Positions 1 to 8,059 of a stretch of 64,000 nucleotides of DNA are shown here, in pieces. Source of the DNA: Brevundimonas sp. UBA7506 (GTDB taxonomy: Bacteria > Pseudomonadota > Alphaproteobacteria > Caulobacterales > Caulobacteraceae); contig NZ_DLNQ01000001.1 of NCBI RefSeq assembly GCF_002479495.1, positions 75,185 through 139,184 on the forward strand. Reading direction: 5' to 3'. Below the pieces are notes generated by a model, which did not search any database, was not told the origin of the DNA, and was given only the letters and a program-made list of their open reading frames with translations. A program made the translations under genes and the position numbers. Every line of letters starts with the position of its first letter. Position 1 is the first letter of the stretch.

Positions 1-647
1 TGCAACTGCTCAGCCACGACATGCGCGCGCCCCAGGTCTCGATCCTGACCCTGCTGGAAGGCGGCCAAAACCGCGCCGACCCCGCCTTTGAGCGCCGCAT
101 CGGCGACTATGCGCGCCAGACGCTGGATCTGGCCGAGGGCTACGTCCAGCTGGCCCGCGCTGAATCCCAGCCCTATCGCGCCGTCGTCCTGGACCTCGGT
201 CAGGTGCTGATGGACGCCGCCGACACCCTGTGGCCCCAGGCCTCCGCCAAGGGCGCGACCATCCAGACGCCGATGGGCGAAGAGGAATATCTGGTCGAGG
301 GCGATCCCGCCCTGCTGCGTCGGCTGATGACCAATCTGCTCGACAATGCGTTGAAGTACGGCCCGCCAAGGGGCGTCATCACCTGCACGCTCGACACGGA
401 TGAAACCGACGACGGCCCTGTCTGCATTCTGCGCATCCGCGATCAGGGGCCGGGCCTGTCAGCGGAGGCGGCGCGGCGGCTGTTCCAGCCCTTCGGTCAC
501 GGCGACGCCGACCACCGGGGCGCCGGCCTGGGCCTGGCCTTCGTCCGCACCGTCGCCGAGCGTCACGGCGGCCGGATCCGCTACGAGGCCGGCGAGGTCG
601 GCGCGACCTTCGTCCTGACCCTGCCCCGCCTGATCGAGGCCGACTAG
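1..647 (+). CDS. Sensor histidine kinase, C-terminal part (5' end outside window)
   Basis: The reading frame is open from the first bases (codons begin at base 3), so the gene starts before the window. The first visible residues, LLSHDMRAP, form the H-box with the autophosphorylated His. After a dimerisation helix comes a HATPase domain with an N-box (LLDNALKYG), a G1 box (RDQGPGLS) and a G2 box (GAGLGLAFV). The protein would autophosphorylate and pass phosphate to a response regulator, which is not in the window. The sensor and any membrane segments are missing, so the signal cannot be inferred. The TAG stop lies in a CTAG that also contains the stop of the convergent lipoprotein gene. The kinase assignment is firm; the subfamily is unknown. 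Confidence 0.9.
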   Translation, partial: QLLSHDMRAPQVSILTLLEGGQNRADPAFERRIGDYARQTLDLAEGYVQLARAESQPYRAVVLDLGQVLMDAADTLWPQASAKGATIQTPMGEEEYLVEGDPALLRRLMTNLLDNALKYGPPRGVITCTLDTDETDDGPVCILRIRDQGPGLSAEAARRLFQPFGHGDADHRGAGLGLAFVRTVAERHGGRIRYEAGEVGATFVLTLPRLIEAD

Positions 648-1141
648 GGCGTCAGTTCGGAAACGGCGGCGGCGGCCAGGGCCGGCAAGGCGACGTCGGC
701 CTGTCGCGGCGCCACCGTCGTGGCCGCGCTCGCCTGATAGGCGCCGGGCGCGGCCTCGGGTCCATGCAGGGTCAGGGTGAGGCTGTGCGCCAGCCGCTTG
801 CGTCCCCACCACTGCGGCACGATCGGCGCATCCAGCCAGTCGCCGTCGCGAGCCGAGGCATCGGAATAGGCGCCCGTCGCCTGCGGCCGAACGGCATAGG
901 CCGCCTCGATCCGCCACGCCGGACCGTCGCGCGTTTCGCGCCACCCCTTGGCCGCCAGCTGATCGCGCACCGCCGCGAGCATGGCCTGATCGGTCGCTGA
1001 CGCCGGTTCAGGCTCGATCAGGCGATAAGTCGTCGTCGCAGCCGGGAAGGCCACGGGCGCCGTGGTCACGATGTCGGGGCCGGAGGCGCACGCCGACAAA
1101 GAAACGGCGGCGACGGACAGGATCAGCAAGGGACGGGCCAT
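644..1141 (-). CDS. Small DUF4136-like lipoprotein
   Basis: The 165-residue product starts with a signal peptide ending in a lipobox (LSACAS, Cys about residue 18), so it should be lipid-anchored in the envelope. The mature part has an early region resembling YRLIEPEP, a helix that looks like DQAMLAAVRDQLAAKGW, and a beta-rich second half; this pattern fits DUF4136-type lipoproteins, whose function is unknown. The gene is convergent with the histidine kinase and the two stops overlap in one CTAG, leaving no space for a terminator. The lipoprotein call is firm; the DUF4136 call rests on pattern only. Confidence 0.7.
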   Translation of the reverse strand: MARPLLILSVAAVSLSACASGPDIVTTAPVAFPAATTTYRLIEPEPASATDQAMLAAVRDQLAAKGWRETRDGPAWRIEAAYAVRPQATGAYSDASARDGDWLDAPIVPQWWGRKRLAHSLTLTLHGPEAAPGAYQASAATTVAPRQADVALPALAAAAVSELTP

Positions 1142-1236
1142 GCCTCAACCTACAGCCCCGCCGCGAGCTGAGCCATAGACGAAAGCGCCGCCGCACAGCC
1201 CTGTTGCACGACGGCGCCTCGCCCTGTGTATCCAGA

Positions 1237-2904
1237 TCAGATCGGGCTCTTGGCGCGCGCCGCCAGCTCTTCCGCGCGACGGTCCAGGTCGGCGGCCCGT
1301 TCAACCAGCCTGGGGCTCAGGGCGATCAGATCCGCGTCGGTGACGATGTTGCCCTGCTCGCGATTGCGGGCGATCTGCTCGGCGCGATAGGCCGGGTCGC
1401 GCAGGCGAACCGCCTCCTCGCGCATGTTGTCCGCGCCGCGATGCATGTTCTCCGCGCCGCGCCCCATCTGTTCGCGCGCCTGGACGCGAGCCCGAGCCGC
1501 GATGACGCGGGCTTCGTCGCCCTGCCGACGCGCGACGAGGGCCTGGGCCCGCGCCTGTTCGGCCTGTTGGCGGGCGACGGCGGCCTGGGCGCGGACCTGC
1601 ACCGCCTGCCGACGGGCCTCCTCGCCTTGTTGACGAGCGACGGCCGCATGGGCGCGAGCCTGGACCGCCTGTTGGCGCGCCTCTTCGCCCTGCCGACGGG
1701 CGTCGGCGGCCAGAGCCCGGGCCTGACGGGCCACCTCGCGCGCCGCCTCAGCCTCGGCGCGCTGCTCGGGCGTGCCGTTCTCGAAGTAGTAGCCGTTTGA
1801 GGAATAGTAGGTGGTCACGCGTCCGGGCGGAGGCGCAGGCGGGGCCGGGGGCGCGGGCGGCGCAGGCGGCGCGGCAGGCGGGGGCGGCGGCGGAGCGGGC
1901 GGGGCTGGAGGTGCGGGGGGTGCGGGCGGCGCCGGGGCATAGGCGGACGCCTGCTCGCGCAGATCCAGCGCCGCCAGCGGCGTGGCGACGGCGGCGAGCG
2001 CGGCGACGGTCAGGGCGACCGCCAGCGGGCGACGGCGAGCAGAGGTGTTCGTCATGATGCAGGCGATCCTTTTTTCGAGCGTGTGGGTGTCGGCGGCCAT
2101 GGCGGTCGCGGGACAGACGGCGGGATTGGCGGCCAGACGGACCAGGACGCGGGCGTAGTCCTTGCGGTCCACGGTGCGAACGGCCTCGGCGTCGGCGGCC
2201 TCTTCAGAGGCCTCAGTCAGGACAACGGACAGACGCCAGACCAGAGGGTTGAACCAGAACAGCGCCAGCGCCAGCCGCGACAGGATCAGGAAGACCCAGT
2301 CCTTGCGCCGCAGATGGGCCAGTTCGTGCGCCAGAACGGCGGAGGCGGTTTTCGGCTCGGCCAGGCTGGCGGGGTCGAGGACGATGACCCCGGGGGCCAC
2401 GCCCCAGCTCAGCGGGCTGGACACCCGCTCGCTGCTGACCAGACGCGGGCGCGCGGCGGGGGCCAGCGGCTCCAGCGGCGAACGCCAGGCGGGGCATTGA
2501 ACCGCCCGTCCCTGCTCGGTCCAGCGACTGAGCGTGTTCAGGCCCAGCAGCAGCCGCCCCACGACCGCCGCCACGCCGGTCAGCCACAGGCCGGCGGCCA
2601 CGGTCGCCCAGGACGGCCACGGCAGGTTGGCCGTGACCGCGACGCCCGCGACAGACCCGACCTCGCCCGACCAGAGCGGCGTCAGCGGAGCGCTGTCCGC
2701 GACGGACGAGGCTGGAAGCAGCGCCAGCTCCAGGGCGGGCAGGACCGCCGCCAGAACCGGCAGGGCCAGAAGCAGGCAGACGGTCGCGCGCAGAATGTCG
2801 ACGCGATCGACGGCGCGACGCGCCACGAAGCGGGCGACGATCAGCCCCGTCGCCGCGATCAGGCTGGACTTGACCAGCAGAGACAGAAACAGGGCCAGGC
2901 TCAC
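1237..2904 (-). CDS. M56 (BlaR1-like) membrane metallopeptidase with long Pro-rich and Ala/Arg/Gln-rich tail
   Basis: The 555-residue protein has several N-terminal membrane helices, then the zinc protease motif HELAH at residues 193-197 followed by RRKDW, typical of the M56/BlaR1 family. In known systems the membrane protease is activated by a signal and cuts its partner BlaI-type repressor. Another hydrophobic segment lies near 295-312. The rest is unlike BlaR1: residues about 323-360 are almost pure Pro and Ala, and about 380-485 form a repetitive Ala/Arg/Gln/Glu helix, probably a coiled coil. There is no penicillin-binding sensor domain, so beta-lactam sensing is not supported. The gene overlaps blaI by four bases (ATGA), so the two are co-transcribed and probably translationally coupled. 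Confidence 0.88.
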   Translation of the reverse strand: MSLALFLSLLVKSSLIAATGLIVARFVARRAVDRVDILRATVCLLLALPVLAAVLPALELALLPASSVADSAPLTPLWSGEVGSVAGVAVTANLPWPSWATVAAGLWLTGVAAVVGRLLLGLNTLSRWTEQGRAVQCPAWRSPLEPLAPAARPRLVSSERVSSPLSWGVAPGVIVLDPASLAEPKTASAVLAHELAHLRRKDWVFLILSRLALALFWFNPLVWRLSVVLTEASEEAADAEAVRTVDRKDYARVLVRLAANPAVCPATAMAADTHTLEKRIACIMTNTSARRRPLAVALTVAALAAVATPLAALDLREQASAYAPAPPAPPAPPAPPAPPPPPPAAPPAPPAPPAPPAPPPGRVTTYYSSNGYYFENGTPEQRAEAEAAREVARQARALAADARRQGEEARQQAVQARAHAAVARQQGEEARRQAVQVRAQAAVARQQAEQARAQALVARRQGDEARVIAARARVQAREQMGRGAENMHRGADNMREEAVRLRDPAYRAEQIARNREQGNIVTDADLIALSPRLVERAADLDRRAEELAARAKSPI

Positions 2905-3275
2905 GGCTTGCGCTCCACGGCTTCGTCGATGGCGCGTTCGAGAGCGGCGGCTTCATCGGCCGTCAGACGCTGCCCCAGACCCAGCAGGGCCGTGGCCGCG
3001 CTGGCGGCGGAGCCGGCGAAGAAGGTGTCGATCATCCGCTGCAGGGCGCCGGCGGCGACGGCCTCGGTGCGGGGCACCGGACGATAGACGAAGCCCTCGG
3101 TGCCCGCCGAACGTTCGACCAGGCCCTTGGCCTCCAGCCGGGCCAGCAGGGTGCGGATCGCGGAGTCGCTGAGCGTGTCGGTCAGGGCGTTGCGCACCCC
3201 CGCGGCGGTGCCCGTCTCCAGCCGACACAGGGTCTCGAAGACCTCCCGTTCACGTCGGGGCAAGGACTCGATCAT
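2901..3275 (-). CDS. blaI: BlaI/MecI/CopY-family repressor
   Basis: This 124-residue winged-helix protein begins MIESLPRREREVFETL, a typical BlaI start, followed by the recognition region with SDSAIRTLLARLEAKG and a C-terminal dimerisation helix. It should repress its own operon and be inactivated through the M56 protease encoded just downstream. I chose the ATG at 3275 because GGAGAG lies 6-8 bases before it. An ATG five codons upstream (3290) lacks such a site and lies almost against the operator. The two 14-bp dyads at 3299-3326 are the likely binding sites. No beta-lactamase gene is nearby, so the target regulon is unknown. Confidence 0.88.
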   Translation of the reverse strand: MIESLPRREREVFETLCRLETGTAAGVRNALTDTLSDSAIRTLLARLEAKGLVERSAGTEGFVYRPVPRTEAVAAGALQRMIDTFFAGSAASAATALLGLGQRLTADEAAALERAIDEAVERKP

Positions 3276-3298
3276 GGGGACTCTCCGCATCGGTTGAC

Positions 3299-3326
3299 GC
3301 TACTTTTGTAGCGCTACGTTTGTAGC
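3299..3326. promoter_or_regulatory. Double BlaI-type operator
   Basis: Two adjacent 14-bp perfect dyads, GCTAC-TTTT-GTAGC and GCTAC-GTTT-GTAGC, lie end to end 24 bases before the blaI start. Their TAC...GTA core agrees with the TACA/TGTA dyads bound by BlaI/CopY repressors. The tandem arrangement suggests cooperative binding of two dimers over the promoter. Binding itself is inferred. Confidence 0.82.
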
Positions 3327-3372
3327 GGATCGAGTCGAAAATGAGGCGACGAGATTAACTCGCCGTAGGCCC

Positions 3373-3398
3373 CTCCTCCCGCCGGTCGGCGGGAGGAG
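3373..3398 (-). terminator. Hairpin after the M1-peptidase fusion gene
   Basis: An 11-bp perfect stem (CTCCTCCCGCC with its complement) has a 4-base loop and lies just past the stop of the ABC/M1 gene. No T-run follows on the minus strand, so if it terminates it is a weak intrinsic terminator or an RNA 3'-end stabiliser. Confidence 0.45.
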
Positions 3399-3410
3399 AA
3401 GGCGCAGGCG

Positions 3411-6400
3411 TCAGCCGACCGGCTTGACGTTGTCGTCCGAGTTGCGGTCGATCCAGCGGTTGTAGGGATCGATGCCTGCAAAGGCCGGCTTCTTGTCCGT
3501 GACGAAGCGGAAGACCTGGGTTCCGCTGCGCAGGGGACGGCGCTCCATCAGGATGACCGACTTCTGGTCGAACGCCCCCTTGCCCGGCTCGGCCGAGAAC
3601 AGGCCGACGTCGAAGGTCTCGTTCAACGGGGCCTCGGTCTCCTCGCCCTTGCCGTCGGCGTACAGCTTGCGGGCCTCGACCGTCAGGGCGACGTCCCACT
3701 TGCCGTCGGCGCGCTTGGTCGCCGTGACCGACTTCGACTTCACGTCATACAGGGTGATCTTTTCGAACAGGTCGGTGATCAGGGCCTGCTTGTCGGCCGG
3801 CGCCTCTGCGCGGATCGCGTTGATAAGATCCAGCGAGCGCGGATAGGGCGCGGACTTGAAGGCGTACTGCGCCAGCACCCGACGCAGGGCGCGGTTGACC
3901 GCCTCCTCGCCGATCTGATCGCGCAGCAGGTACATGACCAGACCGCCCTTCTGATAGTGGATGTACTGCTGGTTCTCGATGCGCATCAGCGGCATCTCCT
4001 CCAGCCGCTCCATGCCGCGCGAGCGCAGATAGCGATCCAGCTCGTACTTCAGGAAGCGACGGATCTTGTCGGGCCCGTACAGCTTCTCCATCACCATCAG
4101 CGCCGAGTACTGCGCCAGGGATTCCGAGAGCAGGGTCGAGCCCTGCTGGTCCGAGCCGACCACCTGGTGCGCCCACCACTGGTGACCGACCTCGTGAGCG
4201 GTGACGTAGGTGACGTAGTCGATCTTCTCCTCGTCGGTCAGGTCGGCGATGAAGCCGAGGCCTTCCGAGTAGGGCATGGTGTTGGCGAAGGCCTGGGCGA
4301 AGCTGGCGTAGGCCGGGAACTCGATGATCCGGGCCTGACGGAACTGGTACGGGCTGAAGGCCGTGCCGTAGTAATCCAGCGCCGACTTCATGCCGTTCAG
4401 CATGCGCTCGACGTTCCGCTCATGGCCCTTGTGGTAATAGACGGCCAGTTCGATCGGACCGTGCTGCTCCCGGGCCACCTGATAGTCGGCGGACTGGACC
4501 GAGAAGAAGTTCAGCACCGGCGCCTCGGTGACGAAGCGGGCCGTGCGACGGCCGTTCTTCGTCACGTCCGACACCTTGTAGCCCGGCGCGATCGGCGTCT
4601 GATCGGCGACCGTGGTCACGGTGATGTCGGCGTTGACCCAGTCGGCGCCGATATAGTTGTGAGCCCGCGCGCTTTCGTCCTCCAGCTTGGCCATGCGCAG
4701 CCCGGCCGGCAGGCCGTGCTTGCGGCGCTTCGAACGATCCGACAGCAGGCCGTCGCGGCCCATGCCGATGGTCAGGCCGAACTCGCCATTGTTGACGAAG
4801 GTGCCGTTGTCGACGATCCGCGTGGTGTCGCCGCTGTTCTTGAAGCCGCGCTGTTCCAGCACCGTCTCAAAGGCGATGGTGCGCTTCTCGCCCGGCTGCA
4901 TCGGCGTGGCGAAGCGATAGATGCGGTACTCGAACTGCGGCCATTCCTTCGCGACCGTCGCACCCTGGACGTCCAGCCTGGCGATCTTCAGGTCCTGGCT
5001 CCAGCGCAGATGGACTTCGCCCAGGGGCGCGCCCGTGCGGTTCTCGATGACGTAAGTCCCCTTGGTCGTCAGGCGCGGCTGATGCGGATAGAGGTCCAGG
5101 TCCAGCTTGACGTCGGTGATCGCGGGCTGAGGCGTCTTCTCGTACTTCAGCAGGGTCTTCTCATAGTCCGCCATCAGCTGTTCGCGCTGATCGCGGCTGC
5201 GGTACTCGTTCCACACATTGGTGTTGATGAAGCTGAAGACGCCCAGGGCCACGAAGGCGGTCAGGGCGACGCCGCCGATCGCGCCTGCAGACCCCATCAG
5301 GCGACGCGGCAGACGCTTCAGGCGCGGCAGGAAGCGCGTCTCGGCGCCACGACGCCACAGGCCGTAGGCGATGACCAGCAGGACGACGGCGAAGGACGTC
5401 CAGTAGGCCTGCATCCAGGCGGCGTAGCCGGCGAACTTGCCCAGACCGTTCATGTCCGACAGCGGCATGCCCGTCCCCGAACCATAACGGTACAGGACAT
5501 GGTCGAAGCCCATGTTGGACAGGACGATGGTCGAGATCAGATAAACCACCATGACGGCCCAGCCGACGAACTTGTTCGGCGACAGGGCCTGCACGAAGAT
5601 GGCCAGCACGGCCATCAACGCAAAGCTGATCGACTGCGGCACGACGTACCAGAACAGGTATTTGCCGATCTCGAAGTTGGTGTAGCCCTTGATCGTTTGC
5701 ACGATCATCCCGGCCAGCGACGCGGCGAGCAGGGTCGACACCAGCACCAGAACCAGGGCCAGGGTCTTGGGCAGCAGGAAGGTCCAGTCGGGCGTCGAGG
5801 TGGAATCGATGATCTCATGCGTGCGCCGCTCACGGTCGCGCCAGACCAGTTCGCCCGAATAGTAGATCGAGATGATCATGACGATCAGACCGAAGGAGCT
5901 GCCCAGGGTCTCGATCACCACGCGCGTGACCGGCAGGACGGGCGCCCCGTACATCTCGCCCGCGAACAGCAGGACGGCGATGCCGAAGGCGAAGCCCAGA
6001 GCCAGCATGACGAAGTAGGCCGGGCTCTTGAACACCGCCTTCATCTCGAAAAGGGTGCGCGAGATCAGCTGGGTCCAGCCCGCCTTGAAGCCATAGGACG
6101 GCGCGGCCAGCGGCGCGACAGGCGCGCCGGCGTCCGCCGAGGCCTCGGCCATCGCCTTCAGCTTCTCCTGCTTGCGCAGCTTCGAGCCGCGCGGCGACGG
6201 GCGATACAGCGGGAAGGCGGCGGCCAGGAAGGCCAGACTGACGCCCAGCCACAGCAGCTTGTTGCCCAGCAGCAGGCCGGTCAGCGGGGCGTTGATCGTG
6301 TTGCGCTCGGCCGAGGTCCAGTAGCGGGTCGCCAGACCATAGGCGCCGGCGCCGAAGGGCTCCAGCCAGGCCACCAGGGTTTCCAGCTCCGGCTTGGAGC

Positions 6401-6986
6401 CGAACACCGAGGTGGTGGTCATATAGAAGATGAAGACCCCGACGACGCCGACATAGGTCGCCATCATCGAGCGCGTGACGGTCGCCAAGGTAAAGAAGAC
6501 CGCCGAGCTGAACAGCAGCCCCGGCAAGCCCATCACGACGAAACCGTAAAGGTAATCCAGCGGACGGAACGGCCCCACCGTCTCCTTGTCCACCCAGGGC
6601 ATCAGCGTGCCGATCAGGATGCCCAGAGCCACCGACAGGAAGGCCAGGGCCACCACGGCGAAGGCGCCGAGGAAGCGTCCGTAGAGGTAGTCGAACTTCG
6701 ACAGACGACTGGCCTGGATCATCGGACCGAAGCCCGTCGAGGCGTCGCGCACGACGACGTTGGCGACGATGGCCGTGGTCGCCAGCATGAAGAAGAGATT
6801 GAAGGCCAGCATCGCCTGCGCGATCGCGAAGGGCGCGTTCTTGAAGACGTTGCCGCCCGAACCGAGGCTGATGTTGGGGCTGGCGACCGTGCCGAAGCTC
6901 AGCAGGAAGAAGAGGATGGATATGACCCAGAAGGCGGGCTGGCGAAGCTGATAGCGGAACTCGAAGGCCGCGACTTTCCCGAACAT
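3411..6986 (-). CDS. ABC-2 type permease fused to M1-family peptidase domain
   Basis: This 1191-residue protein has two ABC-2 type membrane blocks, one from about residue 10 to 270 and another from about 305 to 585, each with several hydrophobic helices. A large periplasmic-type region follows, with an M1 metallopeptidase core. The zinc motif HEVGH is near residue 930 and the downstream Glu (LSESLAQYS) is in place. The usual GxMEN exopeptidase motif is not visible; the equivalent stretch reads NTMPYSEGLGF. The ATPase encoded 10 bases upstream is the obvious partner, giving an exporter whose permease carries its own peptidase. The substrate is unknown. Single-protein fusions of this kind are known from genome annotation, but I know of no characterised substrate for them. 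Confidence 0.87.
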   Translation of the reverse strand: MFGKVAAFEFRYQLRQPAFWVISILFFLLSFGTVASPNISLGSGGNVFKNAPFAIAQAMLAFNLFFMLATTAIVANVVVRDASTGFGPMIQASRLSKFDYLYGRFLGAFAVVALAFLSVALGILIGTLMPWVDKETVGPFRPLDYLYGFVVMGLPGLLFSSAVFFTLATVTRSMMATYVGVVGVFIFYMTTTSVFGSKPELETLVAWLEPFGAGAYGLATRYWTSAERNTINAPLTGLLLGNKLLWLGVSLAFLAAAFPLYRPSPRGSKLRKQEKLKAMAEASADAGAPVAPLAAPSYGFKAGWTQLISRTLFEMKAVFKSPAYFVMLALGFAFGIAVLLFAGEMYGAPVLPVTRVVIETLGSSFGLIVMIISIYYSGELVWRDRERRTHEIIDSTSTPDWTFLLPKTLALVLVLVSTLLAASLAGMIVQTIKGYTNFEIGKYLFWYVVPQSISFALMAVLAIFVQALSPNKFVGWAVMVVYLISTIVLSNMGFDHVLYRYGSGTGMPLSDMNGLGKFAGYAAWMQAYWTSFAVVLLVIAYGLWRRGAETRFLPRLKRLPRRLMGSAGAIGGVALTAFVALGVFSFINTNVWNEYRSRDQREQLMADYEKTLLKYEKTPQPAITDVKLDLDLYPHQPRLTTKGTYVIENRTGAPLGEVHLRWSQDLKIARLDVQGATVAKEWPQFEYRIYRFATPMQPGEKRTIAFETVLEQRGFKNSGDTTRIVDNGTFVNNGEFGLTIGMGRDGLLSDRSKRRKHGLPAGLRMAKLEDESARAHNYIGADWVNADITVTTVADQTPIAPGYKVSDVTKNGRRTARFVTEAPVLNFFSVQSADYQVAREQHGPIELAVYYHKGHERNVERMLNGMKSALDYYGTAFSPYQFRQARIIEFPAYASFAQAFANTMPYSEGLGFIADLTDEEKIDYVTYVTAHEVGHQWWAHQVVGSDQQGSTLLSESLAQYSALMVMEKLYGPDKIRRFLKYELDRYLRSRGMERLEEMPLMRIENQQYIHYQKGGLVMYLLRDQIGEEAVNRALRRVLAQYAFKSAPYPRSLDLINAIRAEAPADKQALITDLFEKITLYDVKSKSVTATKRADGKWDVALTVEARKLYADGKGEETEAPLNETFDVGLFSAEPGKGAFDQKSVILMERRPLRSGTQVFRFVTDKKPAFAGIDPYNRWIDRNSDDNVKPVG

Positions 6987-6996
6987 GATCCGGGCC

Positions 6997-7890
6997 TCAG
7001 GCGGCTTGAGCGGCGGCGGGGCGGCGCGAGGCGGCCAGCGTCGAGAAGTAGACGTCCTCCAGACCGCCCGAGGCCGGCTCGAAGCCCTCGCCCGGCTTGG
7101 CGTCGGCCAGGACGTGGATCACGGTCTGCCCCGCGAACAGGCGCGTCGAGATGACCTCGAAGCGGGCGCGGTGTTCCGGCAGGGCCTCCTTGGCGATGGC
7201 CTTCTTCCAGACGCGGCCGGACATCTGCTTCATCAGCTCCAGCGGCGCGCCTTCCAGCTGGATCTTGCCGCCCGCCAGCACCGCCATGCGCGGGCACAGA
7301 TCGGCCACGTCCTCGACGATGTGGGTGGACAGGATGACCACCACGTTCTCGCCGATCTCGGCCAGCAGGTTGAGGAAGCGGTTGCGCTCCTCCGGGTCCA
7401 GACCGGCGGTCGGCTCATCGACAATGATCAGGCGCGGGTTGCCGATCAGGGCCTGGGCGATGCCGAAGCGCTGGCGCATCCCGCCCGAGAACCCGGCCAA
7501 AGCCTTCTTGCGGACGCTCCACAGGTTGACCTGGTTCAGCAGGGCCTCGACCGTCTGCTTGCGCTCCTTGCCGTCGGCGATGCCCTTCAGCACCGCCATG
7601 TGGTCCAGCATGTCGTAGGCCGAGACGCGCGGATAGACGCCGAAGTCCTGAGGCAGATAGCCCAGGGTGCGACGCAGCAGCTCCGGCTGGCGGATCACGT
7701 CGATGTCGCCGAAGCGGATCTCGCCCGAGGTCGGGCTCTGCAGGGTCGCGATGGTGCGCATCAGCGTCGACTTGCCCGCCCCGTTCGGGCCCAGCAGGCC
7801 GAACATGCCGGTCGGAATGGTCAGGCTGACGTCGTCCAGCGCCCGTGTTCCGTTGCCGTAGACATGAACCAGATTGTTGATCGACAGCAT
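6997..7890 (-). CDS. ABC transporter ATP-binding protein
   Basis: The 297-residue product is an ABC ATPase with Walker A GPNGAGKST, a Q-loop region (LGYLPQDFG), the signature FSGGMRQR, Walker B LIIVDEPTAGLD and the switch His (LSTHIVED). The start at 7890 (MLSINNLVHVYG) is preferred over an upstream in-frame ATG because the latter adds 42 residues that match no ABC protein, and a G-rich site precedes 7890. It is followed after 10 bases by the permease/M1-peptidase gene and should energise it. The closest general type is the Nat/Ccm-like ATPase group that pairs with ABC-2 permeases. Confidence 0.9.
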   Translation of the reverse strand: MLSINNLVHVYGNGTRALDDVSLTIPTGMFGLLGPNGAGKSTLMRTIATLQSPTSGEIRFGDIDVIRQPELLRRTLGYLPQDFGVYPRVSAYDMLDHMAVLKGIADGKERKQTVEALLNQVNLWSVRKKALAGFSGGMRQRFGIAQALIGNPRLIIVDEPTAGLDPEERNRFLNLLAEIGENVVVILSTHIVEDVADLCPRMAVLAGGKIQLEGAPLELMKQMSGRVWKKAIAKEALPEHRARFEVISTRLFAGQTVIHVLADAKPGEGFEPASGGLEDVYFSTLAASRRPAAAQAA

Positions 7891-8032
7891 GACGCGCCCC
7901 CGCGATGTAAAAGACACTTCACACTGACGGCTTCCCCGCCCCCTCGACAAGTTACAGATTGGACAGGTTTGGCGCCGGGCAACCGTTTCAGCGGACCTCT
8001 GGAGCCCGCAAGCCATTGCCTGCTACAGTCAA

Positions 8033-8046
8033 TGACACCGGTTTCT
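8033..8046. promoter_or_regulatory. Uronate-regulon operator copy 1
   Basis: TGACACCGGTTTCT lies 14 bases before the carboxylesterase ATG, directly ahead of its ribosome binding site. It matches five other copies in this locus (near 12.96, 14.90, 17.73, 24.10 and 24.13 kb). The likely ligand is the LacI-family protein encoded at 13056-14105. Its position suggests that binding blocks transcription. Confidence 0.75.
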
Positions 8047-8059
8047 TGGGAGGGTGACC

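Noticed and set aside
1819..1940. Low-complexity GC repeat as a separate DNA repeat element
   Set aside because: It is the Pro/Ala-coding part of the M56 gene in frame and needs no other explanation.
3957..7154. Very long open frame (over 1000 codons) antisense to the ABC/M1 fusion gene
   Set aside because: It reads as biased His/Gln/Arg/Asp/Gly text without any domain, and the minus strand has a full-length family protein; such frames are common opposite GC-rich genes.
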